Shown: positions 16,546 to 24,747 of the stretch, piece by piece
Layout of the letters: every line of letters starts with the position of its first letter
How positions within the stretch are numbered: position 1 is the stretch's first letter
Assembly (NCBI GenBank): GCA_035259385.1
Contig: DATFWL010000443.1
Coordinates: forward strand, 8,617-72,616
Direction: 5' to 3'
DNA: 64,000 nt
From: QHWK01 sp035259385
Lineage (GTDB): Bacteria > Acidobacteriota > Vicinamibacteria > Vicinamibacterales > CAVVIG01
The notes under the pieces: generated by a model
Database searches by the model: none
The model's input: the letters and a program-made list of their open reading frames with translations, nothing else
What the model was told of the DNA's origin: nothing
Translations under genes and position numbers: made by a program

Positions 16546-18765
16546 CTGACCACACACGCCGGGGCAGCGGACCACGTTCCGGAGGCGCAGACAGCAGTTC
16601 ACACGCGGCGCCGCTGGAGCCTGTCGGCGCAGATCGTCGTCGGCCTGGCGGCCGGGGTCGCGGTGGGGCTGTTCTTCGGCGAGCGCGTCGAGGGCCTGCA
16701 GATAGCCGCCGATGCGTACGTCCGGCTGCTGCAGATGACCGTGCTGCCGTACGTGACCGCCTCGATCATCGCCGGTCTCGGCGCCCTGCACCCGGCGCAG
16801 GCAAGGGCTCTCGGCTTCCGTGTCGGCGCTGTTCTCGTCCTGCTCTGGGCGGTGGCGCTGGTCGCCGTCTTTTTATTCCCGCTGATGTTCCCGCCGCACG
16901 TCAGCGCGTCGTTCTTCAGCACCACCCTCCTCCAGCCGCCGGAAACCTTCGATTTCCTCGGGCTGTACGTGCCGACGAACCCGTTCTACTCCCTCGCCAA
17001 CAACATCGTTCCGGCGGTCGTGGTGTTCAGCGTCGTCGTCGGCATCGCGCTGATGGCGATTCCGGGCAAGGGGCAGGTGCTTGCCGTGCTGAACGTCTTC
17101 AGCGCGGCCGTCGCGCGGGCGGCGAACTTCGTGGTGCGGCTGACGCCGTACGGCGTGTTCGCGATCGCGGCAGTGGCGGCCGGCACGCTCGACTTCGAGT
17201 CGCTGAAGCGGCTCGAGGTGTACCTGGTCACGTATCTCGCCATCACCACGCTGTTCAGTCTGTGGGTGCTGCCCGGTCTGATCGCGGCGCTGACGCCGGT
17301 GCCGCTTCGCCGGGTGCTTGGCGGCATGCGCGACGCGCTGGTCATGGCCTTCATGACCTCGAGCCTGTTCGCCGTCGTGCCGTTGATCATCGAGCAGTCG
17401 AAGCAACTGCTGCAGGAATACCTTCCCGCCGCAGCCGACGACGACGAGCACGTGCCGGAGATCATCGTGCCGGCGTCCTACAACTTTCCGCACACCGGCA
17501 AGGTACTCACGCTCAGCTTCATTCTCTTCGCGGCCTGGTATGCCGACACGCGGATTCCGGCCAGCGATTATCCGCGCCTGGCGGCGATGGGCATGCTGGC
17601 GATGTTCGGAAGCGTCAACGCAGCCGTGCCCTTTCTCCTCGATCTGCTGCGGATCCCGGCCGATACGTTTCAGTTGTTTCTTGCGATGGGCGTCGTCGCC
17701 AGCCATTTCGGCACGCTCGTCGCCGCGATGCACACCGTCGCGGTCGCGCTGCTCGGCGCCTGCGCAGCAGCGGGCGCGGTGCGGATCGACGGACGACGCC
17801 TGCTGCGGTTTGCCGCGATCACCGTCGTGCTGGTGGCAGCGACGATTGGCGGAGTGCGCGCCCTGTTCGCGCTGACGCTCCCGCCGACCTACGACAAGGA
17901 CAAGGTGCTCGCAGGCATGCAGCTGCTGCGCCGCCAGGCATCCGCGCGCGTGTTCAAGAACGGCGAAGCGGTGCCGCCTCTGCCCGAGGCGGAGGGGAGC
18001 GTGCTCGATCGGATCCGCGCCCGCGGCGTGCTGCGCGTCGGGTATCTCGACGACAGCCTGCCGTACGCGTTCGTCAATCTCCACGGCGACCTGGTCGGAT
18101 TCGACGTCGAGATGGCTTACGAGCTCGCGGCGGACCTCGACGTGTCGCTGGAGTTCGTTCACGCGTCCAGGGCGATGTTCGACGCCGGCCTCGACCCCGC
18201 GCTGTGCGACGTCGTCATGTCCGGCACGGCGGTCACCGCCGATCACGCGATGCGTGTGCTCTTCTCGGCGCCGTACCTCGACGAGACGCTCGGCTTCATC
18301 GTGCCCGACGCCGACCGCGCCGCATTCTCATCCTGGGAGCAGATTCGGGCGATGCGCGGACTCCGCGTCGGCGTGCCGTCGGCGCCGTACTTCGTCAGGA
18401 AGGTCCAGGCGGAGCTGCCCAACGTCGAGATCGTGCCAATCGCGCGCGCTGACGACATCTTTACGCCGCACGATCCGCCGATCGCCGCGTTCGTCGTGAC
18501 GGCGGAGCGCGGATCGGCGTACACGCTGATGCATCCCGAGTTCTCGGTCGCAGTTCCCGAGCCGGGCCCGGTGAAAGTGCCGCTCGCCTACGTGATCGCC
18601 GGCCGAGATCAGGCGCTGGCGACCGTGCTCAATACGTGGGTGGAGCTGAAGCGGAAAGACGGGACCATCGAGACGCTCTTTTCTCATTGGATTCTCGGCA
18701 AGGACGCGACGCGGCGGCAGCCGCGCTGGTCGATCGCGCGGGACGTGCTGCACTGGATGCGCTGA
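16546..18765 (+). CDS. Cation:dicarboxylate symporter (SDF/DAACS family) fused to a solute-binding domain (SBP_bac_3)
   Basis: About 739 residues. The first ~450 residues are a GltP/DctA-like symporter with multiple membrane segments (AQIVVGLAAGVAVGLFFGERV, LLQMTVLPYVTASIIAGLG, FMTSSLFAVVPLII). From about residue 485 a family 3 solute-binding domain follows (RARGVLRVGYLDDSLPYAF, GDLVGFDVEMAYELAADL, RDQALATVLNTW), presumably on the periplasmic side. No ATG, GTG or TTG lies in frame between the previous stop and the first membrane helix. A CTG at 16546, seven bases after GGAGG, is the best start; the next upstream candidate (ATG 16312) would overlap the DUF4136 gene by over 200 bases. The binding domain probably feeds or gates the symporter with an amino or organic acid. 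Confidence 0.85.
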   Translation: MTTHAGAADHVPEAQTAVHTRRRWSLSAQIVVGLAAGVAVGLFFGERVEGLQIAADAYVRLLQMTVLPYVTASIIAGLGALHPAQARALGFRVGAVLVLLWAVALVAVFLFPLMFPPHVSASFFSTTLLQPPETFDFLGLYVPTNPFYSLANNIVPAVVVFSVVVGIALMAIPGKGQVLAVLNVFSAAVARAANFVVRLTPYGVFAIAAVAAGTLDFESLKRLEVYLVTYLAITTLFSLWVLPGLIAALTPVPLRRVLGGMRDALVMAFMTSSLFAVVPLIIEQSKQLLQEYLPAAADDDEHVPEIIVPASYNFPHTGKVLTLSFILFAAWYADTRIPASDYPRLAAMGMLAMFGSVNAAVPFLLDLLRIPADTFQLFLAMGVVASHFGTLVAAMHTVAVALLGACAAAGAVRIDGRRLLRFAAITVVLVAATIGGVRALFALTLPPTYDKDKVLAGMQLLRRQASARVFKNGEAVPPLPEAEGSVLDRIRARGVLRVGYLDDSLPYAFVNLHGDLVGFDVEMAYELAADLDVSLEFVHASRAMFDAGLDPALCDVVMSGTAVTADHAMRVLFSAPYLDETLGFIVPDADRAAFSSWEQIRAMRGLRVGVPSAPYFVRKVQAELPNVEIVPIARADDIFTPHDPPIAAFVVTAERGSAYTLMHPEFSVAVPEPGPVKVPLAYVIAGRDQALATVLNTWVELKRKDGTIETLFSHWILGKDATRRQPRWSIARDVLHWMR

Positions 18766-18791
18766 CGGCCGGCACGGGGGACCAGCTGTGG

Positions 18792-18807
18792 CTATGCAGA
18801 ATCGGCA
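18792..18807 (-). promoter_or_regulatory. GCATAG motif copy n
   Basis: TGCCG-ATTCT-GCATAG read on the minus strand. It faces copy b across 12 bases, so together they form an inverted repeat just after the symporter stop. No minus-strand gene follows it. Confidence 0.5.
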
Positions 18808-18819
18808 AGTCACGCCGGC

Positions 18820-18835
18820 TGCCGGAACTGCATAG
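18820..18835 (+). promoter_or_regulatory. GCATAG motif copy b
   Basis: TGCCG-GAACT-GCATAG, 44 bases before the ATG of the DUF1214 gene. Paired with copy n as an inverted repeat. Confidence 0.6.
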
Positions 18836-18879
18836 AGCGGGAGGCGTGCGACCCGTATCGTGCCCGCGGAGGGCTGACC

Positions 18880-19362
18880 ATGGGCCACGAGGCGATCCGA
18901 CGCCGCGAGGGCATGCGCAGCAGACGGATCCGGCAGGCCTCGCCGGATGCGGACCTCAGCTCCCGCCCTGAAGTCGTGGCCTGGACCATCGACGGCGACG
19001 CCAACGGCAAGCCGCTGGTCGGTTCGAACCGCTACGTCCTTCACTTCGACGCCGGTCGCGAGCCGCCGGCGCACGGATTCTGGTCGCTCGTGATGCACGA
19101 CGAGCGGTGCCTGCCGACGGCAGACCCGATCCGCCCCGATTCGGTTGGCGACCGCGGCTCGCTGTCGTTCGACGCCGACGGTGCCCTCGACGTGTTCGTC
19201 TCGCACGACCCGCCGCCCGGAGACCGGCGCGCGAACTGGCTGCCGGCGCCGCGCGGTCCGTTCCACCTCGTGCTGAACATCTACTGGCCGCGGCCGGAGG
19301 TGTTGAGCGGGAACTGGCTGCCGCCGCCGATCAGACCCTTCGACCCGTGGCCCGACGCGTGA
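18880..19362 (+). CDS. Stand-alone DUF1214 domain protein
   Basis: 160 residues, mostly one DUF1214 domain (GFWSLVMHDERCLP, DSVGDRGSLSFDADGALDVFVSHDPP, NWLPAPRGPFHLVLNIYWPRPEVLSGNW). In most bacteria this domain is the C-terminal half of larger DUF1254/DUF1214 proteins; here it stands alone with no signal peptide and a basic N-terminus. It is convergent with the response regulator gene, whose stop lies 6 bases beyond. Function is unknown. Confidence 0.75.
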   Translation: MGHEAIRRREGMRSRRIRQASPDADLSSRPEVVAWTIDGDANGKPLVGSNRYVLHFDAGREPPAHGFWSLVMHDERCLPTADPIRPDSVGDRGSLSFDADGALDVFVSHDPPPGDRRANWLPAPRGPFHLVLNIYWPRPEVLSGNWLPPPIRPFDPWPDA

Positions 19363-19368
19363 TCGCGA

Positions 19369-19992
19369 TCAGACGATACGCTGCCTGATGGCGTACTGAA
19401 TCAACTCCGCCGTCGTCTTGAGGTGGAGCTGCCGCATGATGCGGTACTTGTGGAAGGCGACCGTGTGCGGCGCCATGTTCAGAATCGACGCGACTTCCCT
19501 CATCGAGTGTCCTTCCGCGACCAGCTGCACGATCTCGCGCTGACGATCCGTCAGGCTGAGAGACGGCTGCGCTGCGCCCAGCATCGAACCGACGAGCCCC
19601 TCGGTGATCAGCGGCGTCACGTACGAGCGACCCTTCATCACCTCCGAGATCGCGGTCATGAGCTCCGATGCCGCCGACCGTTTGAGGACGTAGCCGGACG
19701 CGCCGGCCCGGAACGCGTCGACGGCGAGCTCGCGATCCTCGCTCATCGTCAGCACGATGATCCGGATTTCTGGATGGTCGCGCTTGAGTTGCCGCGCGGC
19801 ATCGATGCCGTTCATGACCGGCATGGTGACATCGACGACAACGACGTCGGGCGCCAGCGAGCCGGCCGCCGTCAGCAGATCCTTTCCGTTGGATGCCGTC
19901 CCGACGATGTCGCAGTCGTCAGCCAGCAGGCCACTGAATGCCTCGAGGACCAGCGTGTGATCGTCCGCCAGGAGGACGCGGGGACGGTTCAT
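19369..19992 (-). CDS. NarL/FixJ-type response regulator
   Basis: 207 residues from ATG 19992. Receiver domain with acidic pair D10-D11, phospho-acceptor D54 (VVVVDVTMP) and conserved Lys in GYVLKRSAASEL; then a LuxR helix-turn-helix (LTDRQREIVQLVAEGHSMREVASILNMAPHTVAFHKYRIM). It is a close paralogue of the regulators at 24748 and 30048, sharing the same HTH recognition segment, so all three may bind similar DNA. A GCATAG motif lies 108 bases upstream, and a 25-codon leader ORF ends on the ATG by an ATGA overlap. Confidence 0.93.
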   Translation of the reverse strand: MNRPRVLLADDHTLVLEAFSGLLADDCDIVGTASNGKDLLTAAGSLAPDVVVVDVTMPVMNGIDAARQLKRDHPEIRIIVLTMSEDRELAVDAFRAGASGYVLKRSAASELMTAISEVMKGRSYVTPLITEGLVGSMLGAAQPSLSLTDRQREIVQLVAEGHSMREVASILNMAPHTVAFHKYRIMRQLHLKTTAELIQYAIRQRIV

Positions 19993-20066
19993 GAGGAGGC
20001 GGTAATGACACGGGTGCGCGTTCGTGTCAGCCGGATTGCCGACGTGATCACAGCGTGTAACGTCAC
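19989..20066 (-). CDS. Possible 25-codon leader ORF translationally coupled to the response regulator
   Basis: GTG at 20066 lies 34 bases after motif copy g; the ORF runs without interruption and its TGA overlaps the regulator ATG (ATGA). The peptide (VTLHAVITSAIRLTRTRTRV...) is basic and matches nothing I know. The same geometry recurs at 23842 and 36139. It may set translation of the regulator; evidence is positional only. Confidence 0.35.
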   Translation of the reverse strand: MTLHAVITSAIRLTRTRTRVITASS

Positions 20067-20100
20067 GCGGGCGATGCTCGCACCGACCCAAACGGTATGA

Positions 20101-20116
20101 CTATGCGAATACGGCG
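20101..20116 (-). promoter_or_regulatory. GCATAG motif copy g
   Basis: CGCCG-TATTC-GCATAG on the minus strand, directed at the response regulator gene; 34 bases before the GTG of the leader ORF. Confidence 0.55.
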
Positions 20117-20166
20117 CGATCCTTCCAAGACGGCAACGATTTTTGGGGCCTTTTTTCCTGTAGAAC

Positions 20167-20182
20167 CTGTCACCTCTGACAG
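20167..20182. promoter_or_regulatory. CTGTCA-N4-TGACAG palindrome, copy 1
   Basis: CTGTCA-CCTC-TGACAG, a perfect inverted repeat 46 bases before the AraC-type regulator start. The same palindrome occurs at 25429 and 44631, each in a gap between divergent genes, so it is a candidate operator of a dimeric regulator. Confidence 0.6.
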
Positions 20183-20228
20183 TTCATTCGAAGGGGCCTT
20201 CCGCCGATGATGGGTCTGCTCCACCACC

Positions 20229-21206
20229 ATGCCAGCCGCGCACTCGTTCATGGAATCGCACGCGATCGAGGACATCGAGGCCATGGCCAGTGCCGTCGGC
20301 ATGGGCGTCCAGGCGGAGTACGTGCAGCTCGAGACGAAGCGGTTCACAGGGCGCTGGACCACGATGCAGTTGCCGCGGATGGTTCTCCAGCGAGGCCGCG
20401 AGGACATCGCCGTCGTCCGGCGTCTGCGCGCGGGAGCGGGCACCTGGACGTTCGTCGTCCCGCTCGCGGTGCCGGGGGCCGCGCGCTGGGATGCGTGCCC
20501 GGTGAACCACGACGAGCTGATCGTCTGCGCGCCGGGCGCCGAGTGTTACGCCTTTGATCCCGGCGGGACGCAGTTCGCGATCGTCAGCGTCGGCGACGAG
20601 CATCCCGTAGCCGCGGCGGCCAGCGGTTTTCTCGAGGCGGGGGAGCGCAACTGCACGGTCCGCCAGCGTGGTCGTGACGCCGACGCGCTGGTGCGCGGGT
20701 TGACCGAGATGCTGCCGTCCGACGACAGTGTGGATCACATACGCCGGCGGCTCGAACGGCGGTCGACCGAGGAGCGCATCGATCTGGAGTCGTCGTTGCG
20801 CCGTGCGGTCCGCGGCCAGCGGCAGCGCGAAGCCTCGCTTGGCCGGCGGCAGATCGTGGCTCGCGCCGAGGCGTTCTTCCGGCGGCATCTGGGAGAGCCG
20901 GTCTCGATCACGCGGTTGTCATCTGTGGCCGGCGTGAGCGAGCGCAGCCTGCGCAACGCCTTCTACGATGTCTACTCGACCGGACCCAAGCGATACCTGC
21001 GGTTGTGGCAGCTGCATCAGGTGCGTCGCGCGCTCCGATCCTCGACCTGCGCGGAGCAGACCGTGACCGACGTGGCCACCTTCCACGGTTTCTTCGAGCT
21101 TGGACGGTTCGCCGGCGAGTACAAGGCGCTCTTCGGAGAGTCCCCCTCAGAGACTCTCCAGCGAGCGCGCCTCGAACACGTCGTTCCCGCCTGCGCGCCG
21201 GCATGA
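20229..21206 (+). CDS. AraC-family transcription regulator
   Basis: 325 residues. The N-terminal ~220 residues resemble the cupin-like sensor of FeaR/EutR-type proteins but bind an unknown signal. The C-terminus has two helix-turn-helix units (ITRLSSVAGVSERSLRNAFYDVYSTGPKRYLRLWQLHQVRRAL and VTDVATFHGFFELGRFAGEYKALFGESPSETL), the standard AraC layout. A perfect CTGTCA/TGACAG palindrome lies 46 bases upstream, in the divergent gap with the response regulator gene; autoregulation or control by a NarL-type regulator are both possible. Confidence 0.88.
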   Translation: MPAAHSFMESHAIEDIEAMASAVGMGVQAEYVQLETKRFTGRWTTMQLPRMVLQRGREDIAVVRRLRAGAGTWTFVVPLAVPGAARWDACPVNHDELIVCAPGAECYAFDPGGTQFAIVSVGDEHPVAAAASGFLEAGERNCTVRQRGRDADALVRGLTEMLPSDDSVDHIRRRLERRSTEERIDLESSLRRAVRGQRQREASLGRRQIVARAEAFFRRHLGEPVSITRLSSVAGVSERSLRNAFYDVYSTGPKRYLRLWQLHQVRRALRSSTCAEQTVTDVATFHGFFELGRFAGEYKALFGESPSETLQRARLEHVVPACAPA

Positions 21207-21217
21207 CGACCGGTGTG

Positions 21218-21233
21218 CGCCGAAACTGCATAG
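21218..21233 (+). promoter_or_regulatory. GCATAG motif copy c
   Basis: CGCCG-AAACT-GCATAG, just after the AraC gene. A 29-codon ORF begins exactly 32 bases downstream (ATG 21266); the first larger gene starts at 21451. Confidence 0.55.
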
Positions 21234-21265
21234 CGACGCCCGCACGCTCTCGCTGGTTTGAATCG

Positions 21266-21355
21266 ATGACTCCAACACGCCTCCGCTCGCATTCGTCATC
21301 GTGTGTGTCGAGCCCGGGCGGTCGTCCAGGTGCGCACACGGTAGTGACATGGTGA
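21266..21355 (+). CDS. Possible 29-residue small ORF
   Basis: ATG 21266 lies 32 bases after motif copy c, the spacing seen for annotated genes with this motif. The peptide is Ser/Arg-rich without recognisable features, and the ORF ends 95 bases before the next gene. Included only because of the spacing. Confidence 0.25.
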   Translation: MTPTRLRSHSSSCVSSPGGRPGAHTVVTW

Positions 21356-21450
21356 GCGCCTGATAGTCACCTGTTGAACACAAGTGAATGCTTGATTCCA
21401 GCAGGGCCCTGGTTTGAGGTGCCTGGCTGCGCGATACGAAGGAACTCGTC

Positions 21451-22029
21451 ATGCGATTGATTCTGAGAAGCGTCATCGTTCTCGGCGCCGTGACGACCGT
21501 CACGGTGTCAGCGCGTCAGTACAAGCCGAGCACGGTCCCGGTGGAATACAGCGCCAGCGTGCAGGCCGTCGGCGCGCTCGGCGCGGTTGCGACGACCGTC
21601 CAGGTCCACATCGATCGATTCACCGCAGAGAAGGATCGGACGACGCTGGTGAATGCGCTCAAGACGGGCGGCTACGCGGCGTTTCTGCCAGCGCTGAAGA
21701 AAGCGCCGGTGGTCGGCTACCTCGCCGTGAAGGATCAGAAATGGGATCTGCGGTGGGCGCACCAGCAGGTCAAGGATCTGGGGCAGGCGATCACCGTGGC
21801 CACCGACAAACCGGTGTACTTCGCAGGCGGCGGCGCGGCCGATGCGAAGCCGCGCGAAGGGTTCGACATGGCGGTCATCCGCCTCGACGTCGACACGATC
21901 GGGATGGGGAAGGGCACGTTCGCGACCGCAGCGAAGGTAAAGCCGAACGCCGACGCCAGCGGCGTGGAAGTGGACGACTACGGCGGCCAGCCGCTCCAGA
22001 TCACCATGGTCAGCCGCATCCTGAAGTAG
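21451..22029 (+). CDS. Secreted protein of unknown function, paralogue of the 34182-34802 product
   Basis: 192 residues: a short signal peptide (MRLILRSVIVLGAVTTVTVSA), then a domain with VQVHIDRFTAEKDRTTLVNALKTGG, LPALKKAPVVGYL and LRWAHQQ, and a C-terminal beta-rich part. The pattern 'I-x-R-(F/W)-(T/S)... R..L...L...G...L...L-x-K-x-P-x-x-G-x-L' recurs in the protein at 34182-34802, so the two are divergent copies of one family. No enzyme motif is visible; probably periplasmic. Confidence 0.72.
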   Translation: MRLILRSVIVLGAVTTVTVSARQYKPSTVPVEYSASVQAVGALGAVATTVQVHIDRFTAEKDRTTLVNALKTGGYAAFLPALKKAPVVGYLAVKDQKWDLRWAHQQVKDLGQAITVATDKPVYFAGGGAADAKPREGFDMAVIRLDVDTIGMGKGTFATAAKVKPNADASGVEVDDYGGQPLQITMVSRILK

Positions 22030-22069
22030 CGATCGTGATGAGCTGACCCGGTATGGATCCGCCCTGGCG

Positions 22070-22085
22070 TGCCGGAATGGCATAG
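22070..22085 (+). promoter_or_regulatory. GCATAG motif copy d
   Basis: TGCCG-GAATG-GCATAG, 32 bases before the ATG at 22118. Confidence 0.6.
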
Positions 22086-22117
22086 TGACACGATTGACGG
22101 AGGGCTAGCCTCGGGCC

Positions 22118-23224
22118 ATGAGAGGGCCGCAACGCCTCATGGCATCGATCAGTACGGGTCCGCGTCGGCGGCGGTATCGTTCCGTCGCGACCGTCATTTC
22201 AATCGTGTGCGGCATCGCCGCTGCGATGTACGTGTCAGCGGTCGGACGTGCGCAGACAGCGCCGCCGAGCGAGGTCTCCACGCTCCTGCAGATCGCGCAC
22301 TTCTCGCCGGAGGATATCGCCACGGTCACCTCGGGCGGCGTCGCTGTCCGTAGCGAGGCCTCAACCGAGGATCTCGAGGCCGTCGTCGTCGCCGCCGTGC
22401 AGGTCCGCGCCGCGCTCGATCGCACGCTGTCGTATTTCCGACAGCTCGTCTCCTTCGAGGACGGGGAGGTGACGCTGCGGTTCGGGCTGTTCGGGAAGCC
22501 GCCGCGGCCGGACGATCTCGCGCGCGCGGCGCTCGACGACGATACGGTGGACGATCTCAAGTCGTGCCGTCCGGGCGACTGCGGCGTTCGCATCGGGACG
22601 AAGAACGCCGCCGAGATCGGACAGGCGATCGACTGGCGCGCAGCTGACGCGGCCGAGCGCGCCGCCGGTTGGGCGCGGCAGGCGCTCGCCGCGTACGCCG
22701 CGGACTACCTCGCGCGCGGCGACGCCGCGCTCGTGACCTACGACGATCAGTCGAAGCCGGTGAGCCTCAAGGACACCTGGCGCGCGATCGTCGATCGCTC
22801 GCCGGCGCTCGCCCAGTACGCCCCCGCCTTGCAACGTCACCTCACCGGCTTCCCGGCGGTTGCGCTGCCCGGCGCGACCGACGAGATCTACTGGATTCAG
22901 GAGCACTACACGACGCTGAAGACGGTGACCGGCGTCACGCATCTCGTGACGTGGCACGATCCGGAGCATCCGGATCGCGCCGTCGTCGCGCAGAAACAGA
23001 TCTACGCGAGCCGTTACTACTACGGCTCGCTCGCCGTCACGCTGTTCCTCCAGGACTCGCGCGACGCGGCGCAGCAGGTGACCTGGCTGGTCTACTTCAA
23101 CCGCTCGCGCGGCGATCTGCTGAAAGGCGGCTTCGGCGGGTTGAGGCGTCGGCTTGCCGAGTCGATGATCAAGGACTCCGCCGATGCGATGCTCGGCGCG
23201 ATCAAGCGCGAGCTCGAGAAATAA
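22118..23224 (+). CDS. Secreted protein of unknown function
   Basis: 368 residues from ATG 22118 (ATG 22139 is an alternative). A basic leader and hydrophobic segment (VATVISIVCGIAAAMYVSAVGRAQ) act as signal peptide. The mature part is mixed alpha/beta, with an Asp-rich stretch around LARAALDDDTVDDLKSCRPGDCGVRIG and a C-terminal half with many aromatic residues (KQIYASRYYYGSLAVTLFLQ, TWLVYFNRSRGDLLKGGFGG). I do not recognise the family. Motif copy d lies 32 bases upstream; the next gene starts 36 bases downstream on the same strand. Confidence 0.75.
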   Translation: MRGPQRLMASISTGPRRRRYRSVATVISIVCGIAAAMYVSAVGRAQTAPPSEVSTLLQIAHFSPEDIATVTSGGVAVRSEASTEDLEAVVVAAVQVRAALDRTLSYFRQLVSFEDGEVTLRFGLFGKPPRPDDLARAALDDDTVDDLKSCRPGDCGVRIGTKNAAEIGQAIDWRAADAAERAAGWARQALAAYAADYLARGDAALVTYDDQSKPVSLKDTWRAIVDRSPALAQYAPALQRHLTGFPAVALPGATDEIYWIQEHYTTLKTVTGVTHLVTWHDPEHPDRAVVAQKQIYASRYYYGSLAVTLFLQDSRDAAQQVTWLVYFNRSRGDLLKGGFGGLRRRLAESMIKDSADAMLGAIKRELEK

Positions 23225-23260
23225 ATACAATGAGGTGACCGCGAATTGCCCGCGGCCACC

Positions 23261-23755
23261 ATGAAGCGTGCAGCATTGTCCGCCTGCGTCGGCGTCGCGT
23301 GCCTGATGTCGTTGCCGGCGCGCGCTGACGATCGCGATCCCGATGTCGACCGCAGATGGGGGCTCTCGATCTGGGGCGTGAGCTATCACATCGACCGCTC
23401 GATCGATTACAGCGAAGGGAATTACGGCGTCGGCCTCCGCTATTACCTCAACCACTACATCTTTTTCGAAGGCGACGTGCTGCGCAACAGCAACCGCGGC
23501 GTGGTGCTGCCGGCGTCCGCTGGCGTCGAGATCGGGATCGGAACGATCTTCCATGCGTGCAAGGTCTCTGCAGTCGGCGCCGCGACACTCGCGTACTACC
23601 AGAACGTGCGGACCGACAGCGACTACTTCAAGTTCGGTCCGGTTCCGGGGGCGGCGTTCGGCTGCGGACGCGTGAAGACGAACGTGCTCGGCATCCTCCG
23701 CCCGTCGCGCGAGCCGCTGGCGGCGATCGCCGCGTCGGTCACGATCATGTTGTGA
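23261..23755 (+). CDS. Small predicted outer-membrane beta-barrel protein
   Basis: 164 residues from ATG 23261. A signal peptide (MKRAALSACVGVACLMSLPARA) precedes alternating hydrophobic/polar strands (GLSIWGVSYHID, GNYGVGLRYYLNHYIFFEGDVL, AGVEIGIGTIF) typical of a small barrel. It vaguely resembles PagP-like eight-stranded proteins, but I see no firm active-site match, so no enzyme function is given. The penultimate residues IML lack the usual terminal Phe or Trp. Confidence 0.68.
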   Translation: MKRAALSACVGVACLMSLPARADDRDPDVDRRWGLSIWGVSYHIDRSIDYSEGNYGVGLRYYLNHYIFFEGDVLRNSNRGVVLPASAGVEIGIGTIFHACKVSAVGAATLAYYQNVRTDSDYFKFGPVPGAAFGCGRVKTNVLGILRPSREPLAAIAASVTIML

Positions 23756-23792
23756 GCCGGCGTCGAACATCGTTCGACGCGCGCCTGCCTGG

Positions 23793-23808
23793 TGCCGAAA
23801 GCGCATAG
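23793..23808 (+). promoter_or_regulatory. GCATAG motif copy e
   Basis: TGCCG-AAAGC-GCATAG, 33 bases before the TTG of a 31-codon leader ORF that ends on the DUF481 gene start. Confidence 0.55.
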
Positions 23809-23841
23809 CTGCCCCGGCACTCGCGCCAGTAAAAACGTTCG

Positions 23842-23937
23842 TTGCGATCCGCGCCGTCGGGCGACGACGGCGATCGCTTCGCCATCCGCGTGTGCGACTG
23901 GAAGATCTCGTCCGACGAATCACCGAAAAGACGATGA
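23842..23937 (+). CDS. Possible 31-codon leader ORF coupled to the DUF481 gene
   Basis: TTG 23842 lies 33 bases after motif copy e. The ORF is uninterrupted and its TGA overlaps the DUF481 ATG (ATGA at 23934-23937). The peptide is charged, with no known motif. Same layout as the leaders at 19989 and 36139. Confidence 0.35.
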   Translation: MRSAPSGDDGDRFAIRVCDWKISSDESPKRR

Positions 23938-24698
23938 CTCACACCGCATTGCGATCCGTGCTCCCTCTGTGCGTGCTCCTCGCATCCGCCGCGGGCGTGT
24001 ACGCGCAGCCGCCAGCCGATCAACCGCCGCCGCGTCTCGAAGCGACCGCGCAGGCCGCATTCCTCGCGAACACCGGCAACTCGTCCACTGAAACGCTGGG
24101 TTTCGGAGGGGAGATCATCGTCCGGCCGGCGCCGTGGGTCTATCGCGCGAAGGCGGCGCTCGCGCAGAACAGCGACCACGACGAGCTCAAGGCGCGCTCG
24201 GTGACGGCGCTGTTGCGCGCCGACCGCGTGCTGACGCCGCGCCTGAGCGCCTTCGGCCAGTACGACTACCTGCACGACATCTTCGCAGGCATCGAGAACC
24301 GGCAGACGGTCCAGGCCGGGTTGGCGTTCCTGGCGGTGGATCGCGCGCCACATCGGCTGCGTTTCGACGGCGGCATCGGTTACCAGCACGAAGGGCGGGT
24401 GAACACCGAGAACACGAACAGCGCCATCGCGGAAGGCGGGCTGGCCTACCGATGGCAGATCACGCGCACGAGCGAACTCGTGGAGGAGTTCCGGGCGAGT
24501 CTGCCGTTTGCGAACACCGACCAGTGGAAACTGGATCAGTCGGTCTCGCTGACCGCGGCGATCAACAGCATCTTCTCGCTCAAGGTCGCGAATGTGGTGC
24601 GATTCGTGAACGCGCCGGTGCCGGGCTTCGAGTCGACGGACACGACGACGACCGTCGCGCTGGTCATGAAGTTATCGCGGCCGGCGCCGGCGCCTTGA
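23934..24698 (+). CDS. Outer-membrane protein, DUF481 family (YdiY-like)
   Basis: 254 residues from ATG 23934. A signal peptide (LPLCVLLASAAGVYAQ) leads to a DUF481 barrel: LEATAQAAFLANTGNSSTETLGFGG, WVYRAKAALAQNSDHDELKAR, LSAFGQYDYLHDIFAGIENRQTVQAGLAF, SIFSLKVANVVRFVN. Members are outer-membrane proteins, some salt- or stress-induced. The stop falls 50 bases before the end of a convergent response regulator gene. It shares the GCATAG-motif architecture with the regulators nearby. Confidence 0.86.
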   Translation: MTHTALRSVLPLCVLLASAAGVYAQPPADQPPPRLEATAQAAFLANTGNSSTETLGFGGEIIVRPAPWVYRAKAALAQNSDHDELKARSVTALLRADRVLTPRLSAFGQYDYLHDIFAGIENRQTVQAGLAFLAVDRAPHRLRFDGGIGYQHEGRVNTENTNSAIAEGGLAYRWQITRTSELVEEFRASLPFANTDQWKLDQSVSLTAAINSIFSLKVANVVRFVNAPVPGFESTDTTTTVALVMKLSRPAPAP

Positions 24699-24747
24699 GA
24701 TGGTCACGATCCGGGTGCGCCGTCCGGCCTCGCCCCGAGGGCCAGGG

